64,000 nt of DNA from the NCBI GenBank assembly GCA_007026445.1, contig VDMD01000016.1:434001-498000 (forward strand), in the 5' to 3' direction. The DNA comes from Schizophyllum amplum (lineage: Eukaryota; Basidiomycota; Agaricomycetes; Agaricales; Schizophyllaceae). Position numbers and translations under genes: made by a program. Numbering within the stretch: position 1 is the stretch's first letter; every line of letters starts with the position of its first letter. This document shows, piece by piece, positions 23,729 to 35,817 of the stretch. The notes beneath the pieces are model-generated. The model was given only the letters and a program-made list of their open reading frames with translations, made no database searches and was not told the origin of the DNA.

Positions 23729-25103
23729 ATGTCCCGCCGCCAACACTCCGCCTCCCCCGAAAGACCAGCGAAACGGATGAAGATGGACCGCCTGACGCCA
23801 GACGATTACCGGAACGGCATCTTCCTGGCGCCCATGGTACGGTCCGGTGCCCGTGCGTCTGGCCGTAATTTGTAGAGGCGCGGCTTATAACTTTGCAGTG
23901 CCAACCGTCTATTTGCGCTGAAGCACGGCGCGTCACTTGTCTGGGGACCCGAGATCGTCGACAAAGCGATTCTGCACGCAGAGCGCGTTGTGGACCGTGC
24001 GTGTCCAGTCTTTGTTCGTCTACTTCATTGCTGACGAGCTTGCAGCGAATAGCGGGATCATCTCCTAAATGGCAAATCGAGATCCATCTACCAATGCTCT
24101 CCCGTCGAGAAACCCTACCTCATCTACCAGATCGGTACCTCCGATCCCGAACTCGCTGTTCAGGCGGCACGGGTGGTCATGAACGACGTATCGGCATTGA
24201 CCTGAATGCGGCTGCCCGAAGCCCTTCTCGACGCATTCAGGAATGGGCGCGGCCCTGCTTTCCACACCGGACCTCTTGTGCTCCATCCTACGCGCCCTCC
24301 GCGAAGCCATGCCCCCGGAAATCTCGTCTCGTGCAAGATTCGTCTGCTGCCGACGCAGGAGGAGACGCTTGTGCTCGTTGGCAAGATCATCGAGACCGGC
24401 ATCAGCTGCCTGACGGTACACTGTCGCACGCGGAGCATGCGCGACCGCGACGCCGCAATGATCGAGCGATGAAGGAGATGTCGAGTTCGTGAAAGCGAGC
24501 GGGAAGGACATTGCTGTCGTGGAGAACGGTGACTGCAAGGGGTCGAGGATGCGAAGAGAATACGTGAGATGACGGGTGCGTGCATGTTACTCCTCCATGT
24601 TCGTGTTCGCTGAATAGCCCAGGTTGCGACTCGGTCATGATTGCGAGGGCAGCAGAGTCGAACCCGTCCTGCTTCTCCCCTACCCCCTCGTTGACGTGAG
24701 AAGACATTATGGCCGGCTTATCTTCGCGTTGTATGTCTTGCTGTCTTTCCGTCTCGTGCTTGCCTCATATCTTTCAGTCCAAATATGTCGACAACCCTTG
24801 GCCTTTGACCAAGTTTTGCATCAATCAGTTCAAGGGCGCGCATGTCGAGACGTCAAAGAAGGATACAGTGGACCTACGCACGCGGATCTCGAAGGCGAAC
24901 AAGTACGACCTGGTCGCCGACATCGCAGGCCGTGGACAGGCGAACAGGACTACAATGAGATTGTCAAGGTTATCGAGTCCCGACCGCCACGCCGCCCGCG
25001 CCTAGTGGAGGACAAGGGGGTTGAGCCGCCACCTGCCAAGTCCGCACCATCTGTGGCAGGCTCCTCGTCGTCCGAAGCAGCCCCCCAATTTCTCAGTTTC
25101 TAA
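23729..25103 (+). CDS. DUS2: tRNA-dihydrouridine synthase 2
   Basis: FMN enzyme that reduces uridine 20 of the tRNA D loop, using NADPH. Start MSRRQHSASPERP at 23729; an in-frame Met at 23660 is an alternative. Blocks in family order: DYRNGIFLAPMVRSGA, NRLFALKHGASLVWGPE, EIVDKAILHAERVVD, EKPYLIYQIGTSDPELAVQ, ECGCPKPFSTHSGMGAALL (the catalytic Cys is the one just before PKPF), SCKIRLLPTQEETLV, CLTVHCRTRSMRDRD, DIAVVENGD, CDSVMIARAAESNPSCF, then FCINQFKG and KANKYDLV. At least five frame changes are needed (near 23905, 24203, 24330, 24470 and 24540), each fitting one missing base. The conserved gene content points to sequence error rather than decay. The tail is Pro/Ser-rich and ends QFLSF. Convergent with the MCC alpha gene. 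Confidence 0.82.
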
Positions 25104-25368
25104 TCGACGCCGAGACCGTAGCAGCGCGTCCCTTGCAGACTCCTCCCAACACGCAGAACCCGGAACCGCCATCCATGGGTGTGCCCGTCACCTTCCCCGA
25201 CCCGCAGACTATACCATGCTTGATGGACCGCGACGCCGTAACGCCCACACCTGGTGGTGACGTGGGCGCATGACAGCCCATCTTATTCAATTCTACTATA
25301 CATCTCGTCCGCCACTCAGTGTGATGGTGTAATTGTATGCCATCAACACACTTCTTACTCTCAATCAA

Positions 25369-28304
25369 TCATTCGTCTTCGTCAATGTCCACCAAGTCCC
25401 GCCCTTCCTCAACCATCTCTCCGTTCTTGCAACCCACAGCGCGCACCGTACCCGCGCGCGGCGCCCGGAGCACGGTCTCCGTCTTCATGCTCTCCAAGAC
25501 TACGATCGCCTGGTTCTTCTTGACCTGGTCGCCCACCTTGACGCGCACATCGACCACGACGCTCGGCGTGGGCGCCTTCAGCGCACCCTTCGCCGCCTGC
25601 GCGACATCTCCGGCCAGCGACAGCAACCACCTCGGTGCGCAAACACCGAGCGTCGTCTTCCGCCCGTCCTCGAACACGTGAAGCCGCTCGGACACCGTCG
25701 CAGTAGCCGTAGGCGGCGCAGGTTGTGGGACGATGGTCGTGTTCGTATATGCGCCGTCCAGTGTCGTCGAGAGCGTCGTCGCGGATACGAGGCGGGCGGG
25801 CACGGAGTGAAACTCTTGTGGAAGCTTGCCCTCAGTCTCGACCTTGACGTCGAAAAAGCCCGGCTGCAGAGACCTCACGGTAACATTACTTGCTGCTGAT
25901 TCGTCCGTCTGGAATGCAATGGTGCGCTCGTAAACATCCCCACCGAAGCGGCGGGACGCCAGCGAGGACCAAGGAGAGGGTAACGACGCAGATGGAGCTT
26001 TAGGCGCCGGGTGATCGCGTAGGGCCGCAAACAAAGCCGCCTTGGCCAGCAGTTCGGCAGAAGGAGCCGCTGGCGGCGCGAACAGATCGTCAAAGTGTTT
26101 CTACACCGGCTCGTCAGCGACCCCAAACCAGACAAGGTGGACGAAATCTAGGTACTCACCTGAATAAAGCCGGTCTCGACCTCCTCACTGATGAACGCCT
26201 CATTCCCCGCAAGCGTGCGCAAGAACTCGACATTCGTTGAGACGCCAACGACGTGGTATTCGTCAAGCGCTTTACGCAGGAGGCGAAGCGCCTCCGTCCT
26301 GTCGCGCCCATGTACAACGAGCTTCGCAATCATGGGGTCGTAAAACACGCCAATATGGGCCCCCGCACCGAATCCATGCTCCAGTCGTACCGTGGGTGCA
26401 ACCGAGTCGAGTGTCGCCAGCCGCGCAGGTTCAAAGTCGCCCGAGCCTGGCGTGGCGGTCGGGAACGGTGTCGCAAAGGCACTCGTAGGAGCAGGTGTGG
26501 AGAGGTAGAGCAGCTGGCCAGCGTCGGGAAGAAAGCTATTGCGCGGGTTCTCTGCGTATATGCGCGCCTCAAAGGCGTGGCCGACGAGTGGGATCGCGGA
26601 TTGCTGGAGTGGAAGAGCATTTCCGGCAGCGACCTCGAGTTGCCACTCAACGAGGTCAAGCCCGGTGACCATCTCGGTGACGGGATGTTCGACCTGCAAG
26701 CGGGTGTTCCTGGACCATGATCAGCGGGAATGGACGAGCTGCAGAACGAGGAGTACATACATCTCCATGAAATAGAAGTCCTCGGTGTCGTTGTCGAAGA
26801 TGAACTCGACGGTCCCTGCGCCACGGTAGTGCACCGCCTGTGCCGCCGCGACGGCCTTGGCGCTCAAGTCTGCTCGCAACCTGTCGGAAAGACCAGGAGC
26901 AGGTGCCTTCAAATGTCTGTCAACTTCGAAGGATCATCTGAAGGTCATCAACCAACCGACCTCCTCGATGATCTTCTGATTCCGCCGTTGCACGGAGCAG
27001 TCGCGCTCCCACAGACTGGCGGCGTTCCCTCTCGCATCTGCAAAGACTTGTACTTCGATATGTCGAGGACGTTGAATATAGCGTTCGACGAGGACGGTGT
27101 CGTTGCCGAACGCCTTGCGCGATTCGCGCTTCGCCGATTCGAGCGCCTCATGAAATGCCTCCGCGGTGGGCGTAGTGACGGCGCGCATGCCCTTGCCTCC
27201 GCCGCCGTGAATGGCCTTGATTAGGACCGGAAAGCCTGTGGCGCGTCAATCACGCCATATAACTCTGGAAGTGGACGCATACCCATGTTCAGAGCTTGCT
27301 GATAGAGGAAGTCCGGATCTTGCTCTTCACCATGATAACCTGGGACGCATGGTACACCCGCGTCTGGGACAATGAGAACTACTGGCGCCCGCAGAGTGTC
27401 AGAGGCAGACATACCTGTCATTATATTCTTTGACTCGCTCTTCGAGCCCATGCTAACTATCGAGCTTGCGGGTGGCCAATAAAGACAATGCCTTCGTCAT
27501 CGAGGGCTTCTGCGAACTTTGCGTTCTCGCTCAAGAAGCCATAGCTAACAATGAGGTCAGCCGACGTGGGGAGTGGATGGAGACTATTACCCTGGGTGTA
27601 CGGCCTGTTCTCGAGCAAAGTTACGAGGAAGGAGATGAGATGGTGTCGCCTACCTGTGCTCCACTTCTTTACAGACTTCGATGATCTTGTCCATTCTCAA
27701 CTGCAAGGGCTTGAGCATCAGAACGCCACAGAGCACGGATGACATACATAACTCTCCGCTGAGGGTGCGGGTCCTATGCAGTATGCTTCGTCTGCCTACG
27801 AAAATGAGGATGGATGTAGCCAGCGTAGTAACACATGACGTGCCATTTGTACATGCAGGGAATCCTTGTCCACTTCGCTGTACACCGCGACTGTCTTGAT
27901 GCCCAGCTTCCTAGCGGTCCTCATCACTCGACACGCAATCTCTCCGCTATTCAATCATGTCAGAACGCATCTCTGCGATAACTCAGCCACACACCGGTTC
28001 GCGATGAGAATCTTGTCGAAGTGGGGCAGTCTCGAAGTAGAGGGCCGGTCTGTTCTCCATCCCCGTCAGCGCGAAGATCCATGCAGCTATAGAGTGACGC
28101 ACCGGGAACATATGTAGCAAAAGAGCGTATTGATCTTGCAGTTGGATGGGATGCAGCGCTGCGCGCGACCAGGTATCGAGGTTTGGTTGAAGTCGGTTCT
28201 TCGCGAGTTGCAACTCTCGCGGAGGCATACCCCGCGTTCCCCACGGGGCGCGTGAGAGGCAGACGGAGCGATTGAGAAACCGAAGTCGAGCGACGAGGAA
28301 TCAT
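25369..28304 (-). CDS. MCCA: 3-methylcrotonyl-CoA carboxylase alpha (biotinylated) subunit
   Basis: Mitochondrial leucine catabolism: the ATP- and biotin-dependent half of the carboxylase making 3-methylglutaconyl-CoA. Start [11 protein letters not shown] at 28304 opens a long Arg/Ser-rich presequence. The biotin carboxylase domain begins [17 protein letters not shown] and [14 protein letters not shown], then [17 protein letters not shown]-grasp follows: [42 protein letters not shown]. The catalytic block [17 protein letters not shown] and [13 protein letters not shown] come next. The C-terminal biotinyl domain has ESMKTE (Lys biotinylated) and ends VDIDEDE. One missing base near 27465 shifts the frame between GHPQAR and SSIVSMGSK. 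The intron at 27796-27843 has no GT at its best donor; a GC-AG intron would keep the frame. Upstream of GH92 copy 1, divergent. Confidence 0.93.
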
Positions 28305-28960
28305 TTGTGAATGCTGGCGTTTCTGTACCTGCGCAGCTTACAGACGAGGTGAAGATGAAGGCAGAAGACAACACGTTACTAGAAGCAGAAGATCCGAGGT
28401 CGAATGCGGGGTACGGCGACACGGCCCGAGATCCGAGGCTGGCGTGGTGTCACGGCCGTTACACAGTCACATGTTGAAATCGGAGGTTTCCTCTTCCCCT
28501 CAAGTTCCTTTTGATTGCGTGTTCATCGATGAACGACGTCGATGCACGCTCGCCTTGTGACCTCGCGATTGCTAGGGATGGGGCCGCATACTCAGCAGAC
28601 CATCCTGCTTCGCCAGAGCCGCACGTAATCTCGCGTAGCGACGGGCAATTACCTCTTCGAATGGGCTTACCAGGACCCCGGTGCCATGATCACTCATGGC
28701 GATGCATTTGGATGCCCTACGACTTTGTGCTCCAGTCGGAGAATCTCACAAAAACAGCGTATACACCGCATGTTGGGCCTGAAAGAACATCGCTGTTACA
28801 CGTGTATTTTCGCCCAGGAGCAGAAATGGCAGCGGGCGACTTTACGCTCCTCGGCCAGCATGACCGCCTCTTTGCCGCGTTGCACCTTTCTCGTAACATC
28901 AGCAATCCCTCTGCCAACGATCCGCGGCGTCGTAGCACGCGGTTTTCATGACCAGTAAGG
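28305..28960. other. Divergent intergenic region, 656 bases
   Basis: Promoters of the MCC alpha gene (-) and GH92 copy 1 (+). A long plus-strand frame (28511-28951) has no domain and stops just before the TATA box; I treat it as chance. Confidence 0.45.
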
Positions 28961-28967
28961 TATAAAA
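28961..28967 (+). promoter_or_regulatory. TATA box of GH92 copy 1
   Basis: TATAAAA, 56 bases upstream of the ATG at 29017, within a short leader ending TTCGAGTGTCC..GGCACA. Confidence 0.6.
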
Positions 28968-29016
28968 ACGCCCTTCGCGACTTCGACCTTTCGAGTGTCC
29001 TCCCTCGTGTGGCACA

Positions 29017-32000
29017 ATGCTCGCTTCCAGAGCCTCAACCCTTGCAACTTTTCTCGCTTTCTTTGCAATTCTCACGGATGCGCAGCCTGCGCCTGAGCTA
29101 CAAGACGCATCTCTCAGGCCATTGCAGATGCGGCTAATGAGACGAGCCCTGACTACACCTCTTTCGTGAATGTCTTCATAGGGACAGGTGAGTTAGTCCT
29201 TGCAAAGTCAGCTGCGTTAACACAGATGCGACTTGTCAGACAACCAGGGGGATGTTTGGTGAGTAGTCAACCCGCTCATCCACTCACTTCTTAACTTACG
29301 CTGGCAGTCCGGGTGCCTCCATCCCCTTCGGCATGGCCAAGATCACCACAGACATGACCGGTTACTCTCCTTCTGGTACAACCATTCACACTGCTCCCCC
29401 TACATACTTATCACACACCCAGGCTACATCACCGACGTTACCCAGTACATCCGGGCATCAGCCCCCTCCACGACAGCGGACTGGCGCCTCGGGCGACTAC
29501 GGCAACTTCCCCGTCATGCCCCTCCTTTGCCCTGATGGCTTTTCAACCTGCACCACCAGCTTCACCACCCGCCAGCGCTACCGCAAGCCCGACACCGACG
29601 ACGGCGCGCCCGGGTATTTCGCCCTCACTCTCGATAATGAGATCAAGATGGAGGCGACGGCGACAAGACGCGCGGGGCTCGAGCGGTTTACTTTTCCAGC
29701 GGGGCAGAAGCCGTATTTGGTGCTTGATTTGGCCAACGACTTGACGCAGTCATTTGCGGGTGGGGAGATGGATGTCGACCCGGAGCTGGGGAGGGTGACA
29801 ATTGGGGGATGGTATGGGTCGAGGTAGGCCGTGCGAGACAAAGTCAAGCGTGCCATGTTGCTCATGACGCTCTGAAGCTTCGGTCCCGGCTCACACAAAT
29901 TTCAAGCTTTCGCGTGTTACGACTTGCTAAATGGCGGAAGCCAGGCACTTGACGAATACGGCGTTTGGACGGCGAACGAGTGAGCTTCCTTGACACAAGA
30001 CGCTTCTTATCGTACATCCCATTGACCCCTCACGTTAGCTACGGTCTCGACGCCAAAGGCCTGGGACAGACCCACCTCAACTTCACCCGCTCTCTCATCG
30101 GCGACCACTACGAGTCTGGCGCGCTCATCTCTTACGCGGGCACCCCGACTGAAATTACCATACGCGTTGGAGTTTCGTTCGTATCCACCGCGCAGGCGTG
30201 CGCAAATGCCGAGGCGGAGATCGGCGACGCGACGTTCGACGAGGTGCGCGACGCGGCAAAGGTACTGTGGAATGAGAAGTTGGGGAGGATAGAGATCGAT
30301 GTCGGCGGCACGCCGGCGAACGTCACGGAGATGCTGTACTCGTCGCTCTATCGAGCGAACTTGACGCCGGTGAGTGGGAGTGAGTTCGCGGTTGCACCAT
30401 GAGGCGATTCTGAGAAATGGGAAGAACAATGCGACTGGAGAGACCCAGGGCAAGTACACAGGTACGACATCGTACTACTATGACTCCTTATATGCCAGGT
30501 ATGCTGCCTCTATCCTTTTTAAAGATAATGACAGATTAATCTCCATCTCAGCTGGGATACCGTACGCACATGATCTGTTTCAGAGCCCAGGCTCACCGCT
30601 GACCTCTATCGAACAGTACCGCACATTCTACCCCCTTATGACCCTCACTTCCCCAATGGTGTACGCCCAGATCGTCGACTCCTACATCGACGGCTGGCGC
30701 AAGGAGGGCTGGCTGCCGGAAACGCGCGCAAACAACCTGCCGGGTTGGACGCAGGGGTGCGTTTACAACTCCCGTGTTGCTTATGTTGCCACAAACTAAG
30801 CGTGCCACAAATGAATAAATGCTCACGGTTCGACCGTATCACAAATCGCTTACTCCACCGATCAACCCGTACCGCAAACTGACCATCATCGCAGCGGCTC
30901 CTCCGCCGACAACATCCTCTCGCACTTCGCCGTACATTATCACAACGAAGCCGCCGCCCTCGGCATCGACCTGGACGAGCTGTATTCCGCGGTACTCGCC
31001 GACGGCGAGGTAAACCCCCCGGAGTGGGATATCTATGGCAGACAGGTGGATGTGTACAAGTACGTGCGAAGGCGCTTAAGACTAGCTAGAGCTAGCCAAG
31101 ACGAGAGATCCGGTCTGACGACAACTACCGCAGGCAGTATGGCTACGTACCCGCAGGCGTGCTCGACGTGTCTAGTGTCGGCCGTCAAACACGGGAGGCG
31201 AGCCGCACGCTTGAATATGCATTTGAGGACTTTGGCATCCGCCAGGTGGCGCAACTGCTTGGGCATGCTGATGATGAGGAGAGGTATACGAATCGGTCTT
31301 ATGTGGGTTCCAATCCTTGCTTAATTTGGTAGGTAATTAGAACCTTGATCAGTGGTACCGCAACGTATGGGATGCGAGGTCTCGAGTGACGGATATACCG
31401 GTATGCCATCATCTTGGTCTCTCAGAGCGCCATCCATGACCTCTACGCAGGCTTTCCGCAGAAGCGGCTATCCAATGGTACTTTCAGCTACACGGACCCG
31501 TCAACTGCTCCCCGAACGATGCGAATTCGAGCAGGCCATGCTCGCTGACCAACGGTAGGTCTTCACATTCCTGCGGATGCATGTCTCTTACAACGCTACA
31601 TAGACAATGTCAACGGCTTCTACGAGTCCTCGGCATGGGAATATGCGTGGTTCGCCCCGCACGATACGGCACACCTCATTGAAGTGATGGGTGGCAACGT
31701 ACGTGGATCTATGGCGTCCTCGTCAGTGGTAGTCCGAGTCTGACGCCCTCGTCTTCCAGGACACCTTCGTCGACCGTTTGGACCACTTCTTCGATGCCGG
31801 ATACTACCTAGCCGGGAACGAGCCTTCGTTCCAGACGCCTGTTGGTTATCACTACGCGGATCGTCCGACCAAGTCTGTGGACCGCGTTCGCGAGGTCGTC
31901 TTCGAGAACTTTGGCATCAGTAAGTGTGCAAGCATTCTTACGGGTCGACCGTGACTGACTGACTGCGGTATAGCACCCGCGGGCTTGCCAGGCAACGACG

Positions 32001-32442
32001 ACCAGGCAGCTATGGCGTCGCTTTTGATCTTCCATCTTCTTGGGCTGTACCCCGGTAGGTGATGCCGACTTAGTGCAGCTGTATCATGCTCACGCGAGCC
32101 GCTTCAGTCCCGTCTACAACCCAGCTACTCGTGCTCTCACCCTTCGTTCCCTCATACACGGTTCACAACGCCCACCTCGGCGTCAGCACCACCGTCACCG
32201 TTGTTGGATACGACCAGGCTTCCGTGGCGCAGGTCATCCCTGACGGTATCACGGCCTACGTCGAGAGCGTCGCTATCAACGGGGAGGCTGCGCAGTCGCG
32301 GTGCCATTTCGACTTCTACGATGCCTTCAGGTTGGGCGGCAACATCACGATTACGCTGACGGCGGACAAGGATGCGGCGGATGATTGTGGGGGCGTATTA
32401 CCTGAAAGTCTGTCGACGGGCGGGTTTGCAAGCGCGCGATGA
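29017..32442 (+). CDS. GH92 alpha-1,2-mannosidase copy 1 (frame interrupted)
   Basis: Secreted GH92 exo-alpha-mannosidase, a calcium-dependent inverting enzyme that trims alpha-mannose from high-mannose glycans. Signal peptide MLASRASTLATFLAFFAIL, then QPAPEL, TDNQGDVCPGASIPFGMAKIT, YGNFPVMPLLCPDGFSTC, MEATATRRAGLERFTFPAG, LGQTHLNFTRSLIGDHYESG, NVTEMLYSSLYRANLTP, PETRANNLPGWTQG and GLPGNDDQAAMASLL (catalytic region). It ends LSTGGFASAR. Introns are 45-60 bases. The frame breaks near 29105 and several times between about 29380 and 29500, where the other copy reads straight through; other exons are open and splice as in copy 2. It could be functional with assembly deletions, or an early pseudogene. 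Inverted relative to copy 2 at 39784-43138. Confidence 0.85.
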
Positions 32443-32534
32443 ACAGGGATAAATGAGCAGTGTATTGTACGTGTACAATAAGGTAGAGACAACGAACAAT
32501 ATGAGTAAATACAGATGATATGAAAGACTGTCCT

Positions 32535-33140
32535 CATCTGTTGAACCCGCCGCTCCACTGCGCCGACAGGCGAAGGAGACAAGCCAGCTTGAAGGGATAA
32601 GGAGAAAAGAGGGGCCGCCCAAAAGGGCGGACAAGGAAAAAATTGCTGTGACTGCAGGAGTCGCACGACGCCAGGATGGGGAACCGATGCACGAAGGCGA
32701 TGGTACCGCCTGACAGCCGCGCGACGCCGGGGCGACGCCAAGATGGGTACCGAATGCACGATGGCTGGTGGTTTTGCATCTGACAGCCGCTGCGGCATGC
32801 TCCAGGGTCCCAGTCACGGGCACAGGCTCGAGGCGAGCTCGAGCCCGAGGTGCAACGCGCCCCGACCTCTGGCCTAGAGACCGAGGCGACGATGCCTGGC
32901 AGGTAGACCGCCCCACCATGCAATCGGAAGAGCGCCCGGTGGTCCTCGCACTTGCCGCACCAGGCGGCCAGCCCTGGTGGCCCCCAGCTCGTAGCCGTTC
33001 AGGGTACGCAGGCGAGTGTCGGACGCTATTTGACCCGCCCGGACGCGGTACCCCTCCGCGCCAACTGCTCGTCGGAGAGGGTTTTCCTCCCCTGAGGTGG
33101 GCGGGGAGGAATGTGCACTTGTGCGCACGTCCGCCCAGCT
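32535..33140 (-). repeat. Dispersed repeat copy R2, inverted relative to R1
   Basis: Read on the minus strand it matches R1 (23130-23553), best over the terminal ~110 bases with a hairpin (CCGCCCTTTTGGGCGG) and the end GGCGCAGTGGAGCGGCGGGTTCAAC. It is longer than R1 because of an internal direct duplication of about 65 bases (about 32650-32790), each unit starting CGGCTGTCAG and containing GTGCAT, CCCAT and TGGCGTCG. It starts about 90 bases after the GH92 stop codon. The outer (33140) edge is uncertain. Confidence 0.65.
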
Positions 33141-34703
33141 TTCGGACTTGTGTGTGTCGGCCGCGAGTCTGTTCCTCTATTCTTTGCTTCGTTCTGTTCT
33201 CTTTGTTTTGAAGAGTGTCAGGGAGAGCTGAGAGGTGGTAAGCATGAATGAACACGGGGAAAAGCGATGGACACCAAGGTGCGCCCTTGGCATGCGAAGG
33301 TTGGGACCGATGCCGTGGAAACTCCGGCGTTGGCCTGGGAGAAGGGCTGCAAGCAGGGGATCAGACGTGGAGCGCAGATAGAGAAGGAGCACGCACCACC
33401 AGTCCACTCTTTCTTGAGAGACTCTTCGTGGTGGGACGGGGAGCGACGGTCAGCACATTGAAGCGCATGCCTAGAACGGTATCCAACACACCTTGAAAGT
33501 CCCTTTGCGCAGAAACCTCTCAAGCGAAGCATCTATCGACGGCGCGTGAGTGATGGGGGGAGACGGGATAGTGATGCGACAGACGTTCGGTGTCGTTTAC
33601 TGAAAGGTCATGGTCAGCGATGGCAAGGTCGCGACCCAAAACACGTCACGCACCATTGTGCTTCACCACATTCCACATCAGACGATGAGAACGACGTCGA
33701 GGGGGGCAAAAGAACGCACAGTATGATGCGCTTGCCTGCGCCACACTTCCTTGTGATCCCCATAGAACTGGAGATATGTCTTGCGGGTATCTTGAAGGTC
33801 GTCGATTGCCAAAGTGCCACAATATCCTAGTCGACGTCGGTTGGCATTTGTGTCGCGGTCGGGGTCGGGGTCGTCCACATCAAAGGAAGAGAGGAAGGGA
33901 TGTTGTGGGAGCGGGGTGATGGCGGGCAAAAGCCGTCGACGTTGCCGAAGTGCAAGTCGGGGTCGATGGCGGAGGTGGTGGTGGTCGGGAGGAAAGGAAG
34001 CATGGGGGGTCACAGTGCGGTCCCGCACCTTATAAGAGCCCAACATACGCATTATGTAAGGCTGTGGGGAATTCAAACTCAGCTAAGCGCCGTGGGTGCA
34101 CAATGGAAGCGCTGCAAGGGGAAGTCGGACCCGGGGAAATGGGTTGGTGACAAGACCTCGGGCACACCATTCTTGTCCAGTCCCAGAACGCCTGTGCTGA
34201 GCGTAGAGCCCTTCCTGTAGGGCAGCATCGACACAGGAGTTGTGGCAGCCGAAGTCGACTGAGTCGCGCACGAAAAACCGCAGGCAACGATGCACGTGCT
34301 GCGTTCGATTTTCCCAGCATCAGGAAAAGACAACAAAGAGTCACCGTGCCGACGCCGGTGCCGAGTTGTAAAGTTGTGATTGTTCTGTTCGCTACATCGA
34401 TAGAGGTTCAGAAGACGACATAATGGGGTGGACGCTGCGATGGAGAATGGAAGTTGAACTTGTATTGTTTTGCCAACCGGGTTGCGCCGCAAGGCGAACT
34501 GCCAGAATGCCTCTGGTTTCCAGCCTCATAAAGGCTCACTTCTTGAGTGTATGCCTCGGCAAGACGTAGCCGGAGGTCCATCTAGAGGAGGAGAGGAGGT
34601 GGTGGTGGCATTGTGTGACGAACTGTAGTGACTGTTTGTGACAGATACCTTACGCGGTTGGCCGGTCCGTCTTCCCGCACGACCTCCCCCTCATCCCACC
34701 ACC
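33141..34703. other. Largely featureless stretch, 1.56 kb
   Basis: No known protein recognised. A minus-strand TATA-like TTATAAG at 34030-34036 is followed by an ATG at 34003 and a 58-codon frame, described separately. T/A-poor sequence, with no repeat or RNA gene seen. Confidence 0.4.
33827..34003 (-). CDS. Possible short ORF of 58 codons behind a TATA-like box
   Basis: ATG at 34003 lies 27 bases after TTATAAG on the minus strand. The frame begins MLPFLPTTTTSAIDPDLHF, is Thr/Pro/Ser-rich with one Cys, and stops at 33827-33829. It could be a first exon or noise. No family recognised. Confidence 0.2.
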   Translation of the reverse strand: MLPFLPTTTTSAIDPDLHFGNVDGFCPPSPRSHNIPSSLPLMWTTPTPTATQMPTDVD

Positions 34704-35278
34704 ATGTCCGGGCAAAAGGGAGACGACCCTCGCGATGCATCCATGGAGACGCGTATGTCTACTGACCTCCTTCACGCACTTATGTTTTGACATGAAGTTC
34801 AGCGTTCCGGCTACCCCCTACATGGTACGCGGACAGCGGTGGTATGAACAACCATCTGCAGCCTCGTTCCCCTCTTCAACGACTTTGACAGACCTCATGG
34901 GCCAGTCGGGAGTGATGCTCTCTGGTGCGGATCAAGCAATTTGCTACTTCACTTCTCCTTACCTTCAGCGCAGGCCTGATTGTTGTGACTCGCAACCCGT
35001 ACGCTCCACCTGTCGCCTCATCCCCTCCACCCCTTTGACAGACTCACCACAGCTACCTTGGCTGGCCTGTCTTCCTCCTGAGTCTCAACCAGTACCTCAA
35101 CAGCCACCCCATGCGCACGAAGGAGGGAGCGAGCGGGTTGTCGAATGTGGTGTGCGTGTGCACGCTCTCCCCGTGGTGAAGACGGACTGATCAGCATTGC
35201 AGACTCTGTGCATGCGCCCTTATCGCTTCGTACATCCCCATGTTCATGGTACAGAAGGTCCAGCCCCCCGTTGCGTAA
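34704..35278 (+). CDS. Asterix (PAT complex subunit, WDR83OS/PAT10) homologue
   Basis: Six small exons join without a frame break: 34704-34752, 34798-34824, 34892-34924, 34974-34998, 35053-35151 and 35203-35278, giving 102 residues, the family's size. After a polar start (MSGQKGDDPRDASMET) come DLMGQSGVMLSGLIVVTRN, LGWPVFLLSLNQYLNSHP, MRTKEGASGLSNVV and LCACALIASYIPMFMVQK, ending VQPPVA. Three hydrophobic segments with a short SRSSED-like polar link (here SHPMRTKEG) are typical of Asterix, a small ER membrane protein that with CCDC47 chaperones the insertion of multi-pass membrane proteins. I use the acceptor at 34972-34973, because the one five bases earlier brings in a stop. Confidence 0.82.
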
Positions 35279-35817
35279 TGCAATTCTGCGCTGTTCTTCA
35301 CGACGTCTGGCCATGGTCGGCACCCATGCAGGCTTTCGCTGTGATGAGTCCAAGTCAACCTTCTCCACGGTTCAACGTTCAACGTTCACTACCTGTCTTT
35401 CAAGTCCTGCCGCCAACGTTCAACTGTGCAGAGGCTCGTCGTCCATGTCCTTTTGTTAAAACATCCGCGAGTATCATGCACGAAAATCATCATCTTCTCC
35501 CTCTCCATCACTGATCCTGAACGAGTGAACAAAAATGACCGGCGTGCTAGCGCATTCTCATATGTACTGGACAACGCACAACATATTGCAGCAACGCAAT
35601 AAGACGAATAATGTAGAGCTTCAAGTCTCCCTCAGCCGCCGCCGACGCGCCCTACCGGCGGGTGGGCGGGCGAGGAGAAGGGTGGGATATATGTGCATTG
35701 AACTTGGGCTGTGTGAGGGTGGAGTCGTAAGAGACTGCGCCAAGTTCACAAGAGGATCGACATACGAAGGTGCGCCGCGTCGATCGGGACGCGCGCGTCA
35801 TCATTCTGTGCGGGTCA
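35279..35817. other. Intergenic gap, 539 bases
   Basis: 3' flank of the Asterix gene and 3' flank of the small peptide gene (convergent). Nothing else recognised. Confidence 0.4.

Noticed and set aside
28511..28951. Plus-strand open frame of 146 codons upstream of GH92 copy 1
   Set aside because: No domain, mixed composition, ends just before the TATA box at 28961; better explained as promoter sequence.
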